A stretch of DNA of 64,000 nt. It comes from Monarcha castaneiventris obscurior. Taxonomy: Eukaryota; Chordata; Aves; Passeriformes; Monarchidae. The stretch's first letter is position 1. Each line of letters starts with the position of its first letter. Positions 48,601-61,542 of this stretch are shown piece after piece. The stretch covers positions 38,541,501 through 38,605,500 of the forward strand of contig JAMPIT010000575.1 in assembly GCA_026261815.1 (NCBI GenBank). The letters run 5' to 3'. The position numbers and the translations under genes are program-made. Below the pieces are notes generated by a model. That model was not told the origin of the DNA, searched no databases, and saw only the letters and a list, made by a program, of their open reading frames with translations.

Positions 48601-50411
48601 ACTCTTATCCTTTCTTTCTTTTCCTTTATGTGTTTCCTTAAGTGTTATTTTTGTGCTTTTATATTGTTGCATTTCTAACCAAAATGGTCACATTTTAAAA
48701 TTTGCCAAGAACCTTGTTCTACCTTAATGTTTTGAAGTTTGTGAGTACAAGTTTGTTAATGGACTTCCTGAGAATTTTGTTGTTTCTCTTGCACACCACA
48801 CAGAGTATATCAAACAACCTTCCCCTAAACTCATCAAGCAGCCAGGGCAAAATAGATACATCACCCAAGCTGCTCAGTGCTATTTGAAATCAGACTGTTC
48901 TTAATATATTCCTGAAGAGTCCTAGTGCAGTAGATGGGAAGTTTATCTAGCTGAGTTTCCTGCCTTTGAGAATGCTCAGCAGTGAACAGCAAGGGAATGA
49001 TGAAAATCACTGAAGGAGTAAAGGTGGCCACTGCACTGCCAGAACCTACCCACTCCCAGCACTCAAACCAGGCACGGAAATGGCAAAAAGGGCTCAGGAT
49101 TGTTTTGCTTTCCCAGATGGGTGAGTATCACAAAACAAGCAAAGTGAAAACTTCAGGTGAGGATAAACTGCTGGAAACTAGTCAGTGGCTCATGGGCTGT
49201 TTTTGTTGCTGAGTGGCTCCCACAGACACATTCATGTGGGCAGGCAGTGGCACAGACAGTATTATACCAGTGGATTTCAGTTCCCTGTTGGGATTACGCT
49301 GGCTGATCTCATTCCTTTGTGATGGTAGCTTGGCACATCCACAAGGGATAGACAGAAATGGAAAATTCAGATGAAAGGAGGTGATGGCAGAATAAAGCTT
49401 CCCAATCCCAGTATCCAATACCCTAATCCTAATCAGACACACCTACTTCACAATTAAACAAAAGATGGTTCCCATGTCTGAAACCAGCCTTCATTCAGGA
49501 CTGCAATGTTGTACGGTTCAGCAATAAAACTAAACATAAAGCCTCACGCTCTCCCTGATTCTATCCTTTTCTCTTTGCATAAACTCCAGTCTTCATTATG
49601 GTCTTAATGATCTTCCATGCCTGGAGTAATTACTTAACAGCCTCCACTTTTTTCCTTGTGTATCTTCCAGATGTAGGTAGCAAATGTACTTTTCTGCCCC
49701 TTTGTGCCGAGCCTTCATTCTGTCCTGGTACAGAGGACCAGGTCTCAACCAAATGGCCATGAACTGTTTTCATGTACAAGCACAAGCTCCATCTTAGCCC
49801 TTTAAGCCCCATTACAAAAGTGGATCTCCTTTCTCTCCCAAACCATAGCAGCTCTCCCCACCTTGGTCACACTGCCACCACACAGCAGGGTCCTGCTGCC
49901 ATCACGGACTCAAGCAAACCCACCTCTTTAGCTCTGCCAGTGCCATCCATACCCTGACACTCCTCTGCCAACAGACTCCAGAAGCCACCCTAGTCTGGTA
50001 ACTCATCTGACCTTCAATCTGGAGGCACCGTCCAGAGAGCCAGCCCAGCGTGAAGCCTGAGCCAGCAGCTGCCCCTGACTCTGCTCAGTGACCTGGGCTG
50101 GGCTGCTCTCCTGAGCTGGCTGATGGATCATGGTCTGCTCAGAGAAGTCTGCTATGCTCCGACTGTAGGGAATTGAGTGCCATGCTGGCATGTGTGTGCA
50201 AGCTCCAGGAGCACTTTAGGAAGATCTGGGCACCATGATCCCCTTTACTGACTTCTCTTTACGCTTAAGACACGTTAGTAATGTGCTTAACTGGAAGCCA
50301 CAGGACTTCTCCCTCCCTCCTCCCCAACATCAACAAATAGCTCATGGCATTGAAGTCAAACAAAAGCTTTGCCTTTGCTTTCCCCGTTACTGCAGTAAAT
50401 CATTCTGTCAC

Positions 50412-50425
50412 GTTGCCATAGAAAC
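50412..50425. promoter_or_regulatory. candidate RFX-family X-box
   Basis: GTTGCCATAGAAAC differs at one base from the canonical X-box GTTGCCATGGAAAC, a paired half-site bound by RFX winged-helix dimers that drive ciliary and other genes. The motif sits in unique sequence with nearby retained CpGs (CACGTT, AACGGC, ATCGTGG). Single motifs of this type occur by chance, so function is unproven. Confidence 0.4.
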
Positions 50426-51189
50426 GGCAGCTATCACAAATATCACTACATCGTGGCATCAGAGCAGCTACAACAGGATTCTGGGGCCAGTCCTGTTATC
50501 CCTCATCTAGCCCTGTGTTTCCAGCTCTTCTACAACATGCTGCAATTTTTTGATGAAAAAATAGAAATCAAAGTTTTATTCTTGGCAGTGGAGAGTTTTA
50601 TCAAAGAGGATTAGTTGTAAAAAACCCACACTTTTGTTAGCTCTCAAATACTCAGGGAGAGTTGGACAACAGACTATGGAGAGTTGAGACTTTGGTGATA
50701 TAAAATGTTTAGTCACAATTGAAAGACAGTGAAGAGAAGACTAATTAATCGCAAGTTGATTTAAAATAATCTGTAAACAGCTTTGGTAGAGAGGACAGAG
50801 AGATTTTTTCCTCAAATATTTATGAACCTAGAGATACAGATGGGTAGTGGGTGAGATTTTTAAGAGACATGCTATGCTAATTTATATTCATCAGGGACTT
50901 TTACATTTTCCATAGCAGAATTGGAAAGCATTAGAACCTTTCCCTCCAATCCTCCAGCTCGTCTATGGACAAATATCTATTACTTTCTTTGAAAACCCAT
51001 TATAATGTTGGTATTGTCCAAATAAAGAAAATTGAGCTGTGTTTAAACTAAAATGAGCAGGTTGCTCTGCTCTAGTGTAATGAACAATATCTGTTGGGAT
51101 AGTCTTGAAATCTCACCAATTTTTACTTACAAGAAAAGCTTGCACATCAGTACGTGTTTCATGTGCTGAGTAGAAGAGACAACTTTAAC

Positions 51190-51203
51190 TTTTTTTTTTT
51201 TTT
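51190..51203. repeat. poly(T) run
   Basis: There is a run of at least 13 T on the plus strand. No retroposed body was identified beside it. Confidence 0.9.
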
Positions 51204-52049
51204 CAAGGAACAGTAACATGCGTTTTCAAAGATACTGGCTTTTTTATTATTAAAATGCCTGTCTTTTGTTTCATTTATTCTGCTTTTGCTAGCCACATGG
51301 TTAAAGTTAGGAAAACAAACAGCAGATACTTTCCAGTGAGGAATGTTTACATTAGGTCTAGCTTATCTGTGCAAAGAATAATCTATGAACTCTCCCTGGC
51401 CTTTTGGATAAGCAAACATAAACCTCATTTCCCTTTATTGTCCACTCCACGTAATAACTAGCCTTTCCAGAGGGCTTCACAGAGGTTATTCAGTACAGGA
51501 GAGCTCCTGGGGTTTTCCTTTAATGACTAAAGGGATCACTGTGTGTGTTATTGAGCAGTGATATTGCAGTTGGGATGGCCTAAGGATAAAGCACACAAGT
51601 TTGTAGGGAGAGGTATCAGCTTGTATCACAACTGATCAATACAGCTGAGCAAAGAGAAGTCTTCAAGCATGAGTCTTGCCTTGTATCTCTGGAGGTTCAT
51701 GCATCCAACCACACAATCCCATCTCTTTTTTGTGAGCATTCACACAAATCCTCTGTGAGCTAAACCAGCTCAGGAAACTGGTGGAGAACTAATCCAGCAA
51801 AAAGCAGTGGGTTTTTTTGGGGGGGTTGCCGTTGTTGGGTCAACAACCTGATTTGGCTCCTTGCGGGGTGACACTCGGTGCCATAGGTACAGAAGCAAGG
51901 GAGAAGATGAAAAAAAGAGAGAGAACTCCCTTTTTGGTGACCTTAAGATGTATTATTGCTGCAGCTGTTTCATTTCATGGTGGTAAGGCTCTGGTTTGGA
52001 CATTTCAAAAGGGCTTCTTCTAACTCTGCTCACATGACATCCTTCAAAA

Positions 52050-52121
52050 AATAGCAATCAGCCTAACCAACTTAAGGGTACCCTTAAGCTTTCAATAGCA
52101 ATCAAGAGGTGGATTAGGCTG
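52050..52121. repeat. nested palindrome: 18-bp perfect palindrome inside direct and inverted repeats
   Basis: CTTAAGGGTACCCTTAAG (52071-52088) is a perfect 18-bp palindrome. It is flanked by an 11-bp direct repeat AATAGCAATCA (52050-52060 and 52094-52104) and by an outer inverted pair CAGCCTAA (52059-52066) and TTAGGCTG (52114-52121). No gene or known element covers it. Confidence 0.93.
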
Positions 52122-53902
52122 TTAACACCTTTCATAAGAGCCTTTGCAGCACTTCCACAACCCCTGCTCTTTCTGGCAGGTAGGCACTGAGACCTGCCAG
52201 GTTTCTGTGGCTTTCTCAGGGCACTCACAGAGCTGGTGCCAGCACCAGCCTGAGTAGGATTCCTTGTTACTGATCATGCCCTTATCTCTATAAAGACATG
52301 CAAAATGAAATAGCTTGAGCATCATATTCTTACTGTAAGGGTCTCTTCCCTAGAACACCAAAGTTACTGAAGTTGCTCACGCTAATTTAAGTGAGATTTG
52401 GATCCGGTCCCACACAGGTTGGCATTCAAAGCATGCTGAGGAATCTTGTCCTGCTGTAGAGATTATAGGATTTAAAAGGCAAGGTAAAACTATCAAACCT
52501 AAGCTGCAGGCTAAAACATGGCAAAGGGCTTTATTTATTATTTTTTTATTTTAGATTGTGGTATAAATCTTCACTGGAGTAATTAGATAATTTGTTTTAA
52601 GGAGATGTACAATTTTGATACAAAAAGTACAAGGATGAAGTATTTGCCACACTTATTCACATTCAGTTATTGACTCACACTGTAAAAAAATAACGATATT
52701 TGCTGCTTAGATTTGTGCAGACTGGTAATGTATGTTTTGACAAAGCCAGCTAATAACTGTGTACTTTCAAGAAGAAATACTTTTGGAGGAAATAAAGTTA
52801 TGAGCTATGAGACATAGAGCTGGTGTACAGTTCTAAGGCCTCCTGTTTCATTCAATCCATAAAACCACACTGTGTTTTGTAGTCTCCCACATGAACACAA
52901 CATGAACACGAGCTGACTGGACTGAGGTGCTTGACTGTGCTATGAGCACGAACTGCCTCACCCTTATCTCATTTTTTGGCTGCTTTCACCTGCTGCAAAC
53001 TTCATGGTTGTTCCCTTAAAAGCTGCTCTGTTCCAGTGACTCACTTGAAAATTATGGATGTTTGTGCCTAAACGTTCTGTTGTGAAAGAGAGAAAAAAGA
53101 AAATGCCTCACTTTTCTCTAATTTAAGTAGATTTACACAGTTACTATCAGCAGTTAAGATTATTTTTCAGTAATGGCATGACTCCAGGATTTTACTTTCA
53201 TCTTTCTCTGTCAGAAACCTTCCACAGGAATCTCTTCCCTAGGAAATCTTTTTTTTCGTTCACTCAGGTTTCTGATGGGAGCTTTGTACTACCCAGAGAC
53301 AGGCTGCTGTCTTCCTGGGCAAGAAGAAGCTATGGAGATGTTCAGAGAGAAGTGGCAGCAGCACAAATTTCTTGTGTAGCCTGTGAATGGATCAGCCATG
53401 CAGCCTGTTAGGGAGCTCAGTCCCCTGTGATGGCTCTTGCATGTGTGCAGTCACACCCAGACCAGACCAACCATCAGTCTCAGGTGCTGTGTGCTCCCAT
53501 GCTACAAGCCATAGGACATTTCCGCCAAATTTTAGTCCTAGTGAAAGGCCAGCTCTTGCTGGCCAGAGTGAGGCAGCCAGAGAAATGAATGGTGTGTCCT
53601 TCCAAAGTCACAGGGGTATGTTACATAAAAATCATGTCAGCCCTACAGAGCAAACAATACCTCATACTATAGAGGAAGGCAACTCTTCTCCCCTGAGTCA
53701 TTGCCAATCTGAGGTGAAAGCAAATTTCTCATCCCAAAACATAATATTGGAGAATTAGGTAAATGAGCAAAGCCAGGCTTCTGAGATAGAGCAAAATACC
53801 TGTACTGAAACATGGCACCAAAGCGTCACCAATCTCCAGGGAAGGAAAACCCTGCTCCCTAGTCTTCCTGCAGATAAATTTTGTAACTAAAGAATGAAAA
53901 TA
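52122..53902. other. unique noncoding sequence
   Basis: No gene, RNA or repeat could be supported. The longest frame (53387-53758, 123 codons) has no recognisable features. Confidence 0.55.
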
Positions 53903-54230
53903 TTCTCCTTGATCCCCATCTTTCTTATAGGCCACCCTTAAGTACTGAAAGGGAACCATTTGTTTCTCCCCGGAGCCTTCCACTCTCCAGGTTGAACAAC
54001 CCCAACTCAGCCAGTCCTCACAGGGGAGGTGCCCCAGCTCTCTGATCATCTTTCTGACCTCCTCTGGATTCACTGCAACAGGCCCACATCCTTCTTGTGC
54101 TAGGGACCCCAGATCTGGACACAGCACTCACGGTGGGGCCTCACCAGAGCAGAGGAGGAGAATCCCCTTCCTTGACCTGCTGGCCAGTCTGCTTTTCAGG
54201 CAGCCCAGTCGTGTTTCTGCCAGCATTCAT
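53903..54230 (-). mobile_element. CR1 LINE internal fragment (no 3' tail)
   Basis: The antisense landmarks are very clear on the plus strand: CTTATAGGCCACCCTTAAGT, TCTCCCCGGAGCCTTCCACT, GGTTGAACAACCCCAACTCA, GAGGTGCCCCAGCTCTCTGA, TCATCTTTCTGACCTCCTCT, CTTCTTGTGCTAGGGACCCC, CACGGTGGGGCCTCACCAGA and CTTGACCTGCTGGCC. This is the region 5' of the usual tail. The 3' tail expected at lower coordinates is missing. An open antisense frame at 53729-54127 (132 codons) is a shadow of the element. Confidence 0.95.
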
Positions 54231-57200
54231 CCTGCCATTCTGATTTCTTTCTCATTTATTGAGCAAATATCTGAGAAACCTAGGTTAGGTTTCAGGGTTC
54301 GCATCTTGGGTTCAAGACTTGCAGGCCACCTGCAAGAAACATGATATCCCAAAAAGCCTTCTACACACCAGATCCTTGCAATGCAGCAACACCAAGATCT
54401 CAAACACCCTGCACAGAAGAGGGCTCTCAAGCTTTCCATTCTTCAGTGAGAAACTTCTTGTAGTATTTTCTGGGTCTTCTCCTCTTGCCCTTTGCATTAG
54501 CAGGTGCCCTGACCAGGCCTTTCAGAAAGAGCTCAGAGCCATACTGAAAACTAAGAAGACAAAAGGTGTTCTCTGGAGGGCTTGCGATGCATGAGGGCAA
54601 ATCTTCACAGTAACTGCCAGCACCTGGAAAGGAACCTTCAGATGCCCAGAGTCAAACCAGGTCAATCAGGGATGCAGATTGGTTATCTTGCCTTGGCCCC
54701 AACTCATTATCGTACCCAGTTTTTCAGACCTTTCAGATTTTTTTCTGATCGACCTTGGGAAATCATGTCTTTGGGAAGGTCTGTATTGGGTCAATGTTCT
54801 GGAGAGAGATTGTAGCAGTAGGGTGCTCTGTGCATCCTAAAGAAAAGCACACAGCTTTCCAACTTGAGTGAATCACCAGGCCAATTTCTGATACAAACCT
54901 CCCCAGCACTCCTAAATCTGTACACAATATGGAGGAGGTTGAATGTCACCTCAGAGGACCTCTCAGAATTAGTACTCTTGTACCAGAGAATTTAAAAAAA
55001 AATTCATTTTCCTAGATTTAATGCCAAATTCTGCACCTTTGCTGAATTTTACAACTTAATCTTCTCTTGAACATCTTTTTCACCATTTCTGTGACCGAAA
55101 ACTGCTTAGTTACTTCTGTTGCGAGACCTTTTGCACCTAATTTCCTCACGTTTTCTACAAAAATAAAATTTAAAGATCCTTAGGGAAAACTGATGCTTCC
55201 TAGGTAATAAAATATAAACATCCAGTGTTTTGTTTCTTCTCCACAGATTCCCTTTAGGGTCTGCAGGCACTCTTAACACCAAGACACTCAATGCATTGCC
55301 TTCCATAAATATGCTACCAAGTACTGCCACCACTCTCGTCACACCACCACATATTGCTCTAGGCAAACACCACCATGGAAGAGTATCTGCTGAATTCAGA
55401 GTCTGTCATGACAACATAATTCCTTTTTTTCTCCTTCATTTGAAGGTCACGCTTGCCTTAGTTTGTATGCCCAGGGGATTCAGCTTTCCATCTGTTATTC
55501 TGGGGAGGATAACACTCTCAGTGACACCGCATTACTTTCCTTTTGTTGATTTCTTTCCCATGCACTGGGGAGAACATAATCTCAAGATGAGCATTTTGCA
55601 TGTGCCATTCGTTCAGAGCATTGGTTGTTGGAGCAAAGATCAGTGAAAAACAAAAATGTCCATGTTCCTCTGCAGGGCACTGGAACATGTAGTCTGAGCT
55701 AGAGGAATGGTCCCAGAAACAACTGTGGCACAAGGCTCTTCACAGGGCCCAGCTACCTCTGACTTCTCCCTTGTCCCACAATAGCGACAAGTAGCAGCCA
55801 GTCCAAACTGAAAAAGTTAGGTACCTGTTCTTTATCATTGCTTTGCTCTCTGGGCTGGTTCATCGGAAAAAGGGAGGAAGCATCATCAAGCTGCTCATGT
55901 GGATGCGAATTTGTCAGGAGCAGGCCTCGAGTGAAGATCCAGATTTTCATCAAGAGCACGACACTCCCACCAACTTAGCCCCACAGGTAACCCATGCAAA
56001 GGAAAAATGGAAATTTCATCTCCCTTTCTTCCTCTCTGTAACCAACTGGGTAAATTTAATTTTTCTCTTTTCCTGCAGTATCTTCTGATAGAAATGCTTG
56101 CATTCTAAAATCTTTGCTGGAACAAAATCTGCACATTAGTTCAGCTTGGACTGCAAAATTCTAAATAATGTTATTTGGATTATCCTCAGTTACACTGGTT
56201 TGGCACTGGCTATGCTGGAGTGATGTCAATCAAAGAGGAAAAGTCATCTCACTTTATTATTGCTCCATACTTGATTCTCTTTCTCCGCAGTTTATCCCTT
56301 TGCAATTATAAAGAGATCTGTCACATGATTATTAGCTAGCATAACTAAGTCCAGCATCTAATCATCACTTAAACATCCTTGTTATGAAATTCCAGGCAAA
56401 AAAGAGAAGGTATAGCAAAAGCTTATTTGGAAAAGCAAATACTCCAGATTGGTATATTCATTAACAACTGTCTAATAGTCAAATTCTTGGCACATTATTG
56501 TTGTATTTTTTCCCAGCAAGACACAAAAATTGGCAAAGCAATCATCAAAGCACATAAGCATATGTCTTAAGTAGATGCTTTAAGTTAATCATATGGTCAA
56601 GTACTTTGCTGAACTGGGAACTCTACATTACACAGTGACTGCTTCCAGAAGTCTGGCCCACTAAAAAGTACAGACTTACAGACAAGGAAGTGTAGGGTTG
56701 ACAAAAGGAAAAGCAAACTTGAAATTATATGATAAGTACTTCTGCTTCAGATAATAAAGTCTTAGTGACACAATGAAGCAAGAATTTAAATAAAAAATAA
56801 AAAATAAAATTATTTTACTAGTCAAGACCTATTCACAGCCTTGTACTCAGCCCATTACCATGGGAGGACATCCATGAAGAAGAGGCAGAGGCCACATGGA
56901 TAGAAAGAGTATGGGAACAGGCAAAGGTGATTTTTGGGAGATGAGGACAAACGACATGTCAAGGCCGGTGCCACTGTCACCATAAAGGACGGTTGCTGTA
57001 AGAAGATGGAAGGCATGGATGAAGCAGAGGTACAATACTGCTAGAAGGAGAAGCTTCAAGCAACACAGAGTGAAAGAGTAAAGACTTATGAACAAGCAAC
57101 TACGTGCAGCTCTTCTGATGCGACCTGCTCTAAGCATGGCTTGACATAAATATGCTGTCCTGCTAGCAGTGATTGGGAGCACTCTGCCTCCACCCCGTTC

Positions 57201-58935
57201 CAAGGCTCATCTAACCAACACAGTCATCTCCACACCTTTTGTGAGCCTGTATGAAGAGGCATTTTGCTCCATTTCCATACACAGGGATACTTATAAATTC
57301 TGTGCTTCTGTCTGTTGTTCAAAACAGATTCTTTAGCCTATCAGCCCAGCCTGCAATGCTATTATCACAAGAGGTTTTGAGATGTTTTTCCAAATAAGAG
57401 ACAGGCACAGACTTTTAAAAACACTTAAAGGAGTGTAGTTCCATGAAACCCAGAGTCTCAAGATAGCAGAGAGATAAGGCACTGATTGGAAGATTCTTCT
57501 GCACTTTCTGTTAAGAGTGTCAGGAAGAAGGAAAATAGCTCTAAAATGGGTTTTAATCACAATGTACTTCTCCAAGGAAACAAACTTTTTTTTCACATGA
57601 AGTTCAGAGTGTGCAGTTTTGTAGTGGAAGTCAACTTTTTTTTAATATGCAAACAAAGTGCTCAGTAAATATCAGCATCTAATTGTGCTATTTTGCAGTA
57701 ACAATGTTCTTTCTATTATGGCTCCCATGGCAGAGATGCATTATGAGAAAGAAATAAATTTGAAACAAATTATCACCTCTGAACACATAATAGCAACTGC
57801 AAGGACTGCTATTGTTCAAATGTATTTTCTGGTTTGGGATGTATGAATTATTAATCATCACTGTACAGGGAAGTGACTTCTTCCACTCCAAAAAAAAAGA
57901 AGGCTAAATTTAAAACTAAGTGGGCCCAGATTCTTATCCTAAACACATAAATTTAAGAGGAAAGTGTCTCCTCTGCCTTCAGCATAGTCTTTCTGTATCT
58001 AAGCAGTTATAAATGAGATCAGCATACCTTTCAGAAACCTACAAGGAAAACAACCAAATAGCAAAACATCATTTCCAGACAGTTCCAGTAAGCGCATTAT
58101 GTTGGTAATTTAATGACTAATTGTAAAATCTATTATCTTGGAGACGAAAAGATTTTGGAAGATTTAAGATCAGGTTTCAAGTTTAAGAAAAGCAGGAAAC
58201 AAAAAAGAACAATAAACTAAATACTGGAAAACACATGCATGACTCAAAGTCTTGCAATAGAAACTGCTGTAACTTCCATACACATTAACATGATTAAAAA
58301 CAAATACATGATATGCGGGAAAGTTGAGCTCTGTATCAAATGTGAATTAGAAAGTTTCAGAGAACAATTGAAAATAAAAAGGACAAAGAAGCATGAACCT
58401 TGCTTTGCCAAAACTGAGCAGCAAATGCCTAGGAGGCCACAGCAGTAACACTTACCAGGCAAAACAGCAACATCTGGACAAGGCTTGGGAGGCCATCATC
58501 TTCCAAAGCCATCCATCAGAATTGGCAGGTATGCAGAGCAGCTCAGGCACTGAAGTGTCTAAGGCAACTTATTCTGCAGTGTACAGGTAAAGGAGTAGGG
58601 GGACAACAACTCAGGAGAATATGGAGAGCAAACTAGAGGTGGAAGAGCTTATAAATACTGTTACAGGGACCTGGCTGTGTGAGCAAGCCATGGTTGCACA
58701 GTGGGAAAAGACAGTGACTCTTGCTGGGTAAAATCTGCCTCTGAAGAAAAGGCCAGTTCATTTTCAAGACTTGAGTGGGACATAAATAATGAAAAGCCTT
58801 ATAATGGCTTCTCTCAATGGATTGAATTTAGCCTCCTGTGCCTACCCTAACGACTAGAAGGAGAAATAGCATATCTGGGGCAAGAAAAAGAGTGCTGAGT
58901 TAATTTAGAGATGTTTTTCAAATAAGCTTCTGGGC
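54231..58935. other. unique noncoding sequence
   Basis: No gene could be supported. An A/T simple repeat lies at 56787-56812. Sequence 55230-55646 has a long plus-strand frame (138 codons from 55230) without any recognised product. Downstream it becomes AT-rich. Confidence 0.55.
56787..56812. repeat. (AAATAAA)n simple repeat
   Basis: About four A-rich units of 6 to 7 bp are present. It is low-complexity DNA. Confidence 0.85.
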
Positions 58936-58998
58936 CAAGCTTGGTGTTGGACTTGATCCTTGTGGGCCCCTTCCAACTCAGGATATTCTATGATTCTA
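58936..58998 (+). mobile_element. CR1 LINE 3'-tail fragment
   Basis: This short sense fragment reads GCTTGGTGTTGGACTTGATC, then CTTGTGGGCCCCTTCCAACT and CAGGATATTCTATGATTCTA. It is well preserved over its 60 bp and belongs to the same tail class as 34073-34310. It is extremely 5'-truncated. Confidence 0.92.
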
Positions 58999-61542
58999 GG
59001 TTTCATGCACATTTTGGTAAGTTTGGAGTATTTTCCCTGTCTTTTATCTCGGTCTCTGAAATGAAAATAATCTTCAATTTTCCAGACTGTACATAAGAGC
59101 TTCAGGTACCCAGGAGGCATAGAAACATGCAAATCCTTGGCTAATCTGGGAAAGAGTGTCCTGAGGGTAGTCACTGAAATGCTGGAAACTGTGAGCCATT
59201 AGTGGTATTGGTATAGATACACATAATGTAAACAGTCAGCATGGACTCAAAACATTAATACCCAAGCAAAATTAACTCTGCACACTTGTAAGTACAAAGA
59301 AATACCAAGTAACTGCTTTGCAAAGAAGGGTAAAATGTGATGAAATAGAGAAAAGCAGATGATAAACACTTTAAAGGAAAGAAAGGTTGTGTTGATGCCT
59401 CCATTTTCTTCTGATCTCGTTGACCTACTTCTAGAGATGCACACATGTTATGCACACAGCTTATCCCTTGTAATAGATCACTGTGTTAACTTAAATGATG
59501 CCAGTGCTTTGGAATCAGGAAATCAAGGATGATAGCAGATCTGTTGTGCAATGCTCATAGGCAAGGGAAGGATAGATACCAGCTAATTCGAGAAGAGCAC
59601 AGAAGACTAGCACAAAGAAAGGGCATTTGATCTGAAATGAAGTTAGCATGCCCTTACCCAGTGGGACATGGAGCAGATTCCAGAACTCCTCTTACTACAC
59701 CAGCACCATTTCGTATAAGACCAACATTTACACGTACACAGATGGTAAGAACAGGAAAGGTCTTCTATAGATGTAGATCTTATCTCTGTCATAGACTCCA
59801 GGGCATGATGTTAGTCATCCCTGCAGTAAGCCCTAATCATTCAGGGCTATAATTAGACAGGCACACAAAGGTGGGCCAACTATGTCTTTTAAGAAAGTCA
59901 AAACAAATCTCTCCATTTGGGCATTCAGGTCAACCAAAGCCATGGTGGGAGGCACTGGGAAGGGCAGAAGTGAGACAGTAGGACAGAGGTGCACTGAGAA
60001 ATCTGTGCAGAAAAAGAGACTGGGGGACCCTCAATACACCTCACTCCTGTGGAGACACTGACACGTGCTGGAAAGCACAAGATTCCTGCTGCTGCTTCTC
60101 TTCTTTCTACCCCAGCTCATTTGTAACTGATCCTTCCCACACCAATAACCCTGCCTCCACAGGACCCTTCAGCCTGCACCTACTATCCTGCTCCTAGAGG
60201 CTGTTTGGAAACACCTCCTCCACAATCCACCCTGGTATTGGAGGGGATAAGCATCCTCCTCTTACTCTCCACAATGAACAGCAGAAAACCAAAAGGGAAA
60301 AAAGAACATGAAAAAGTGTAAACATCTCTGGTCTAAACAGTCAAGGAAGACAAAAAGAGCATGGGAAAAAGTAATCTGAATTCCATCTGTAAACAGGAAA
60401 ATAAAAACAGAGGTGAAGTCCCAAGAAGACTGGCAGAGAAACAAGAAATGCAATCCATCTCTCCTAAAACTGATGCAGCGTCAAGTTCAAATCTTATTTG
60501 CATTATTTTAGATTTAATAAAAAGAAATTAGGTATGTGTCTAATAACCAGCATCCAGCAGGTAGTTCAGCCATGTTTTAAAAGCCTTTCTAATTACCTTC
60601 TTTTATCAGATTTCCTACATCTAATATCAGACATTTACTGAGATCTATTTCTTTCCCTTCCAATGCTTCTCAGTTCATGTAGCTATCAAGTATAAGGACC
60701 TGTATTTTACTAAAATATATGTATTTACTAGGCCTTTTTTCCAATACTCTCTGTTCTCTTTGTCTTATTCTTGTGCTTTTGTAGTCTCACTATGTGAAAG
60801 CAAAAACAAAATTAATACCCACAACCAAACTGAGGTGCAGTTTATGAATACAAACCTAGAGAAGGATAAGCAGAAACTCCCTCTGCTGTCATGCATGGCA
60901 TTCATTTCTCCGTTAATTAATGCCTCTTATTCCCTTAGGATTGCTTTGTCCATTGATAATTTCTCAAAACAGCTCATTATTTTATCCAGCTGATTATATT
61001 GTTGCTTTATAAAAGGCATTTATTATTTGTCATCTTAAGAATTATTTCTACAGCCCCAGTGTAGAGACAAGATGTTTTGCTCTTGTTCTTCCTGAAAGGC
61101 TTGTATTTTAATCGAGTCACAACATAATTACAGTGTTTTATGTAAACACCAACATAAAATCTAGATCTTAACTACAACATTTCTCCATTTAGCCAGTTAA
61201 GTGCTTCTGTGTTCCCCAATACTTTTGTGTTTGACCATCTCATGTTGCTTGAAGTATTTTCATAGGGCAGAGCTATTTTCCTGGATAGAGAAGTGAAGCA
61301 AAGATGGAGAGTTCATGAAAATAACAAACAGATCCAGATTTGCACTACTGATGGGGGGGTGGGGGGAGGTTGAGCTTGTCTCCTCACCCAGGCCAGGGTG
61401 CTCCCAGGTTCCTTGTGCCAGCACCAGCTCCGACACAGCAGTGCAGCCAGCCAGGCTCACCAGTCACAGAATTATAGCCGCTTTTCTCTGGGCATCAGGG
61501 ACACACACTTCTGCCTGGTAAACCCTTTTGTTGCATAAAGCA
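58999..61542. other. unique noncoding sequence
   Basis: Nothing could be supported. A G-run pair (GGGGGGGTGGGGGG) lies at 61353-61366. Short frames are not protein-like. Confidence 0.55.

Larger units (their letters stand above)
48601..52049. other. unique noncoding sequence
   Basis: No gene could be supported. It contains the RFX-type motif at 50412-50425, a T-run at 51190-51203, and the small palindrome GTTGTTGGGTCAACAAC at 51831-51847. Confidence 0.5.

Noticed and set aside
53729..54127. 132-codon minus-strand open frame as a gene
   Set aside because: It is largely internal to an antisense-recognised CR1 fragment (53903-54230) and has no intact LINE domain.
61353..61368. G-quadruplex in the G-runs
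   Set aside because: Only three usable G-triplets can be formed with proper loops. The 18836-18859 cluster is a better, though still weak, candidate.
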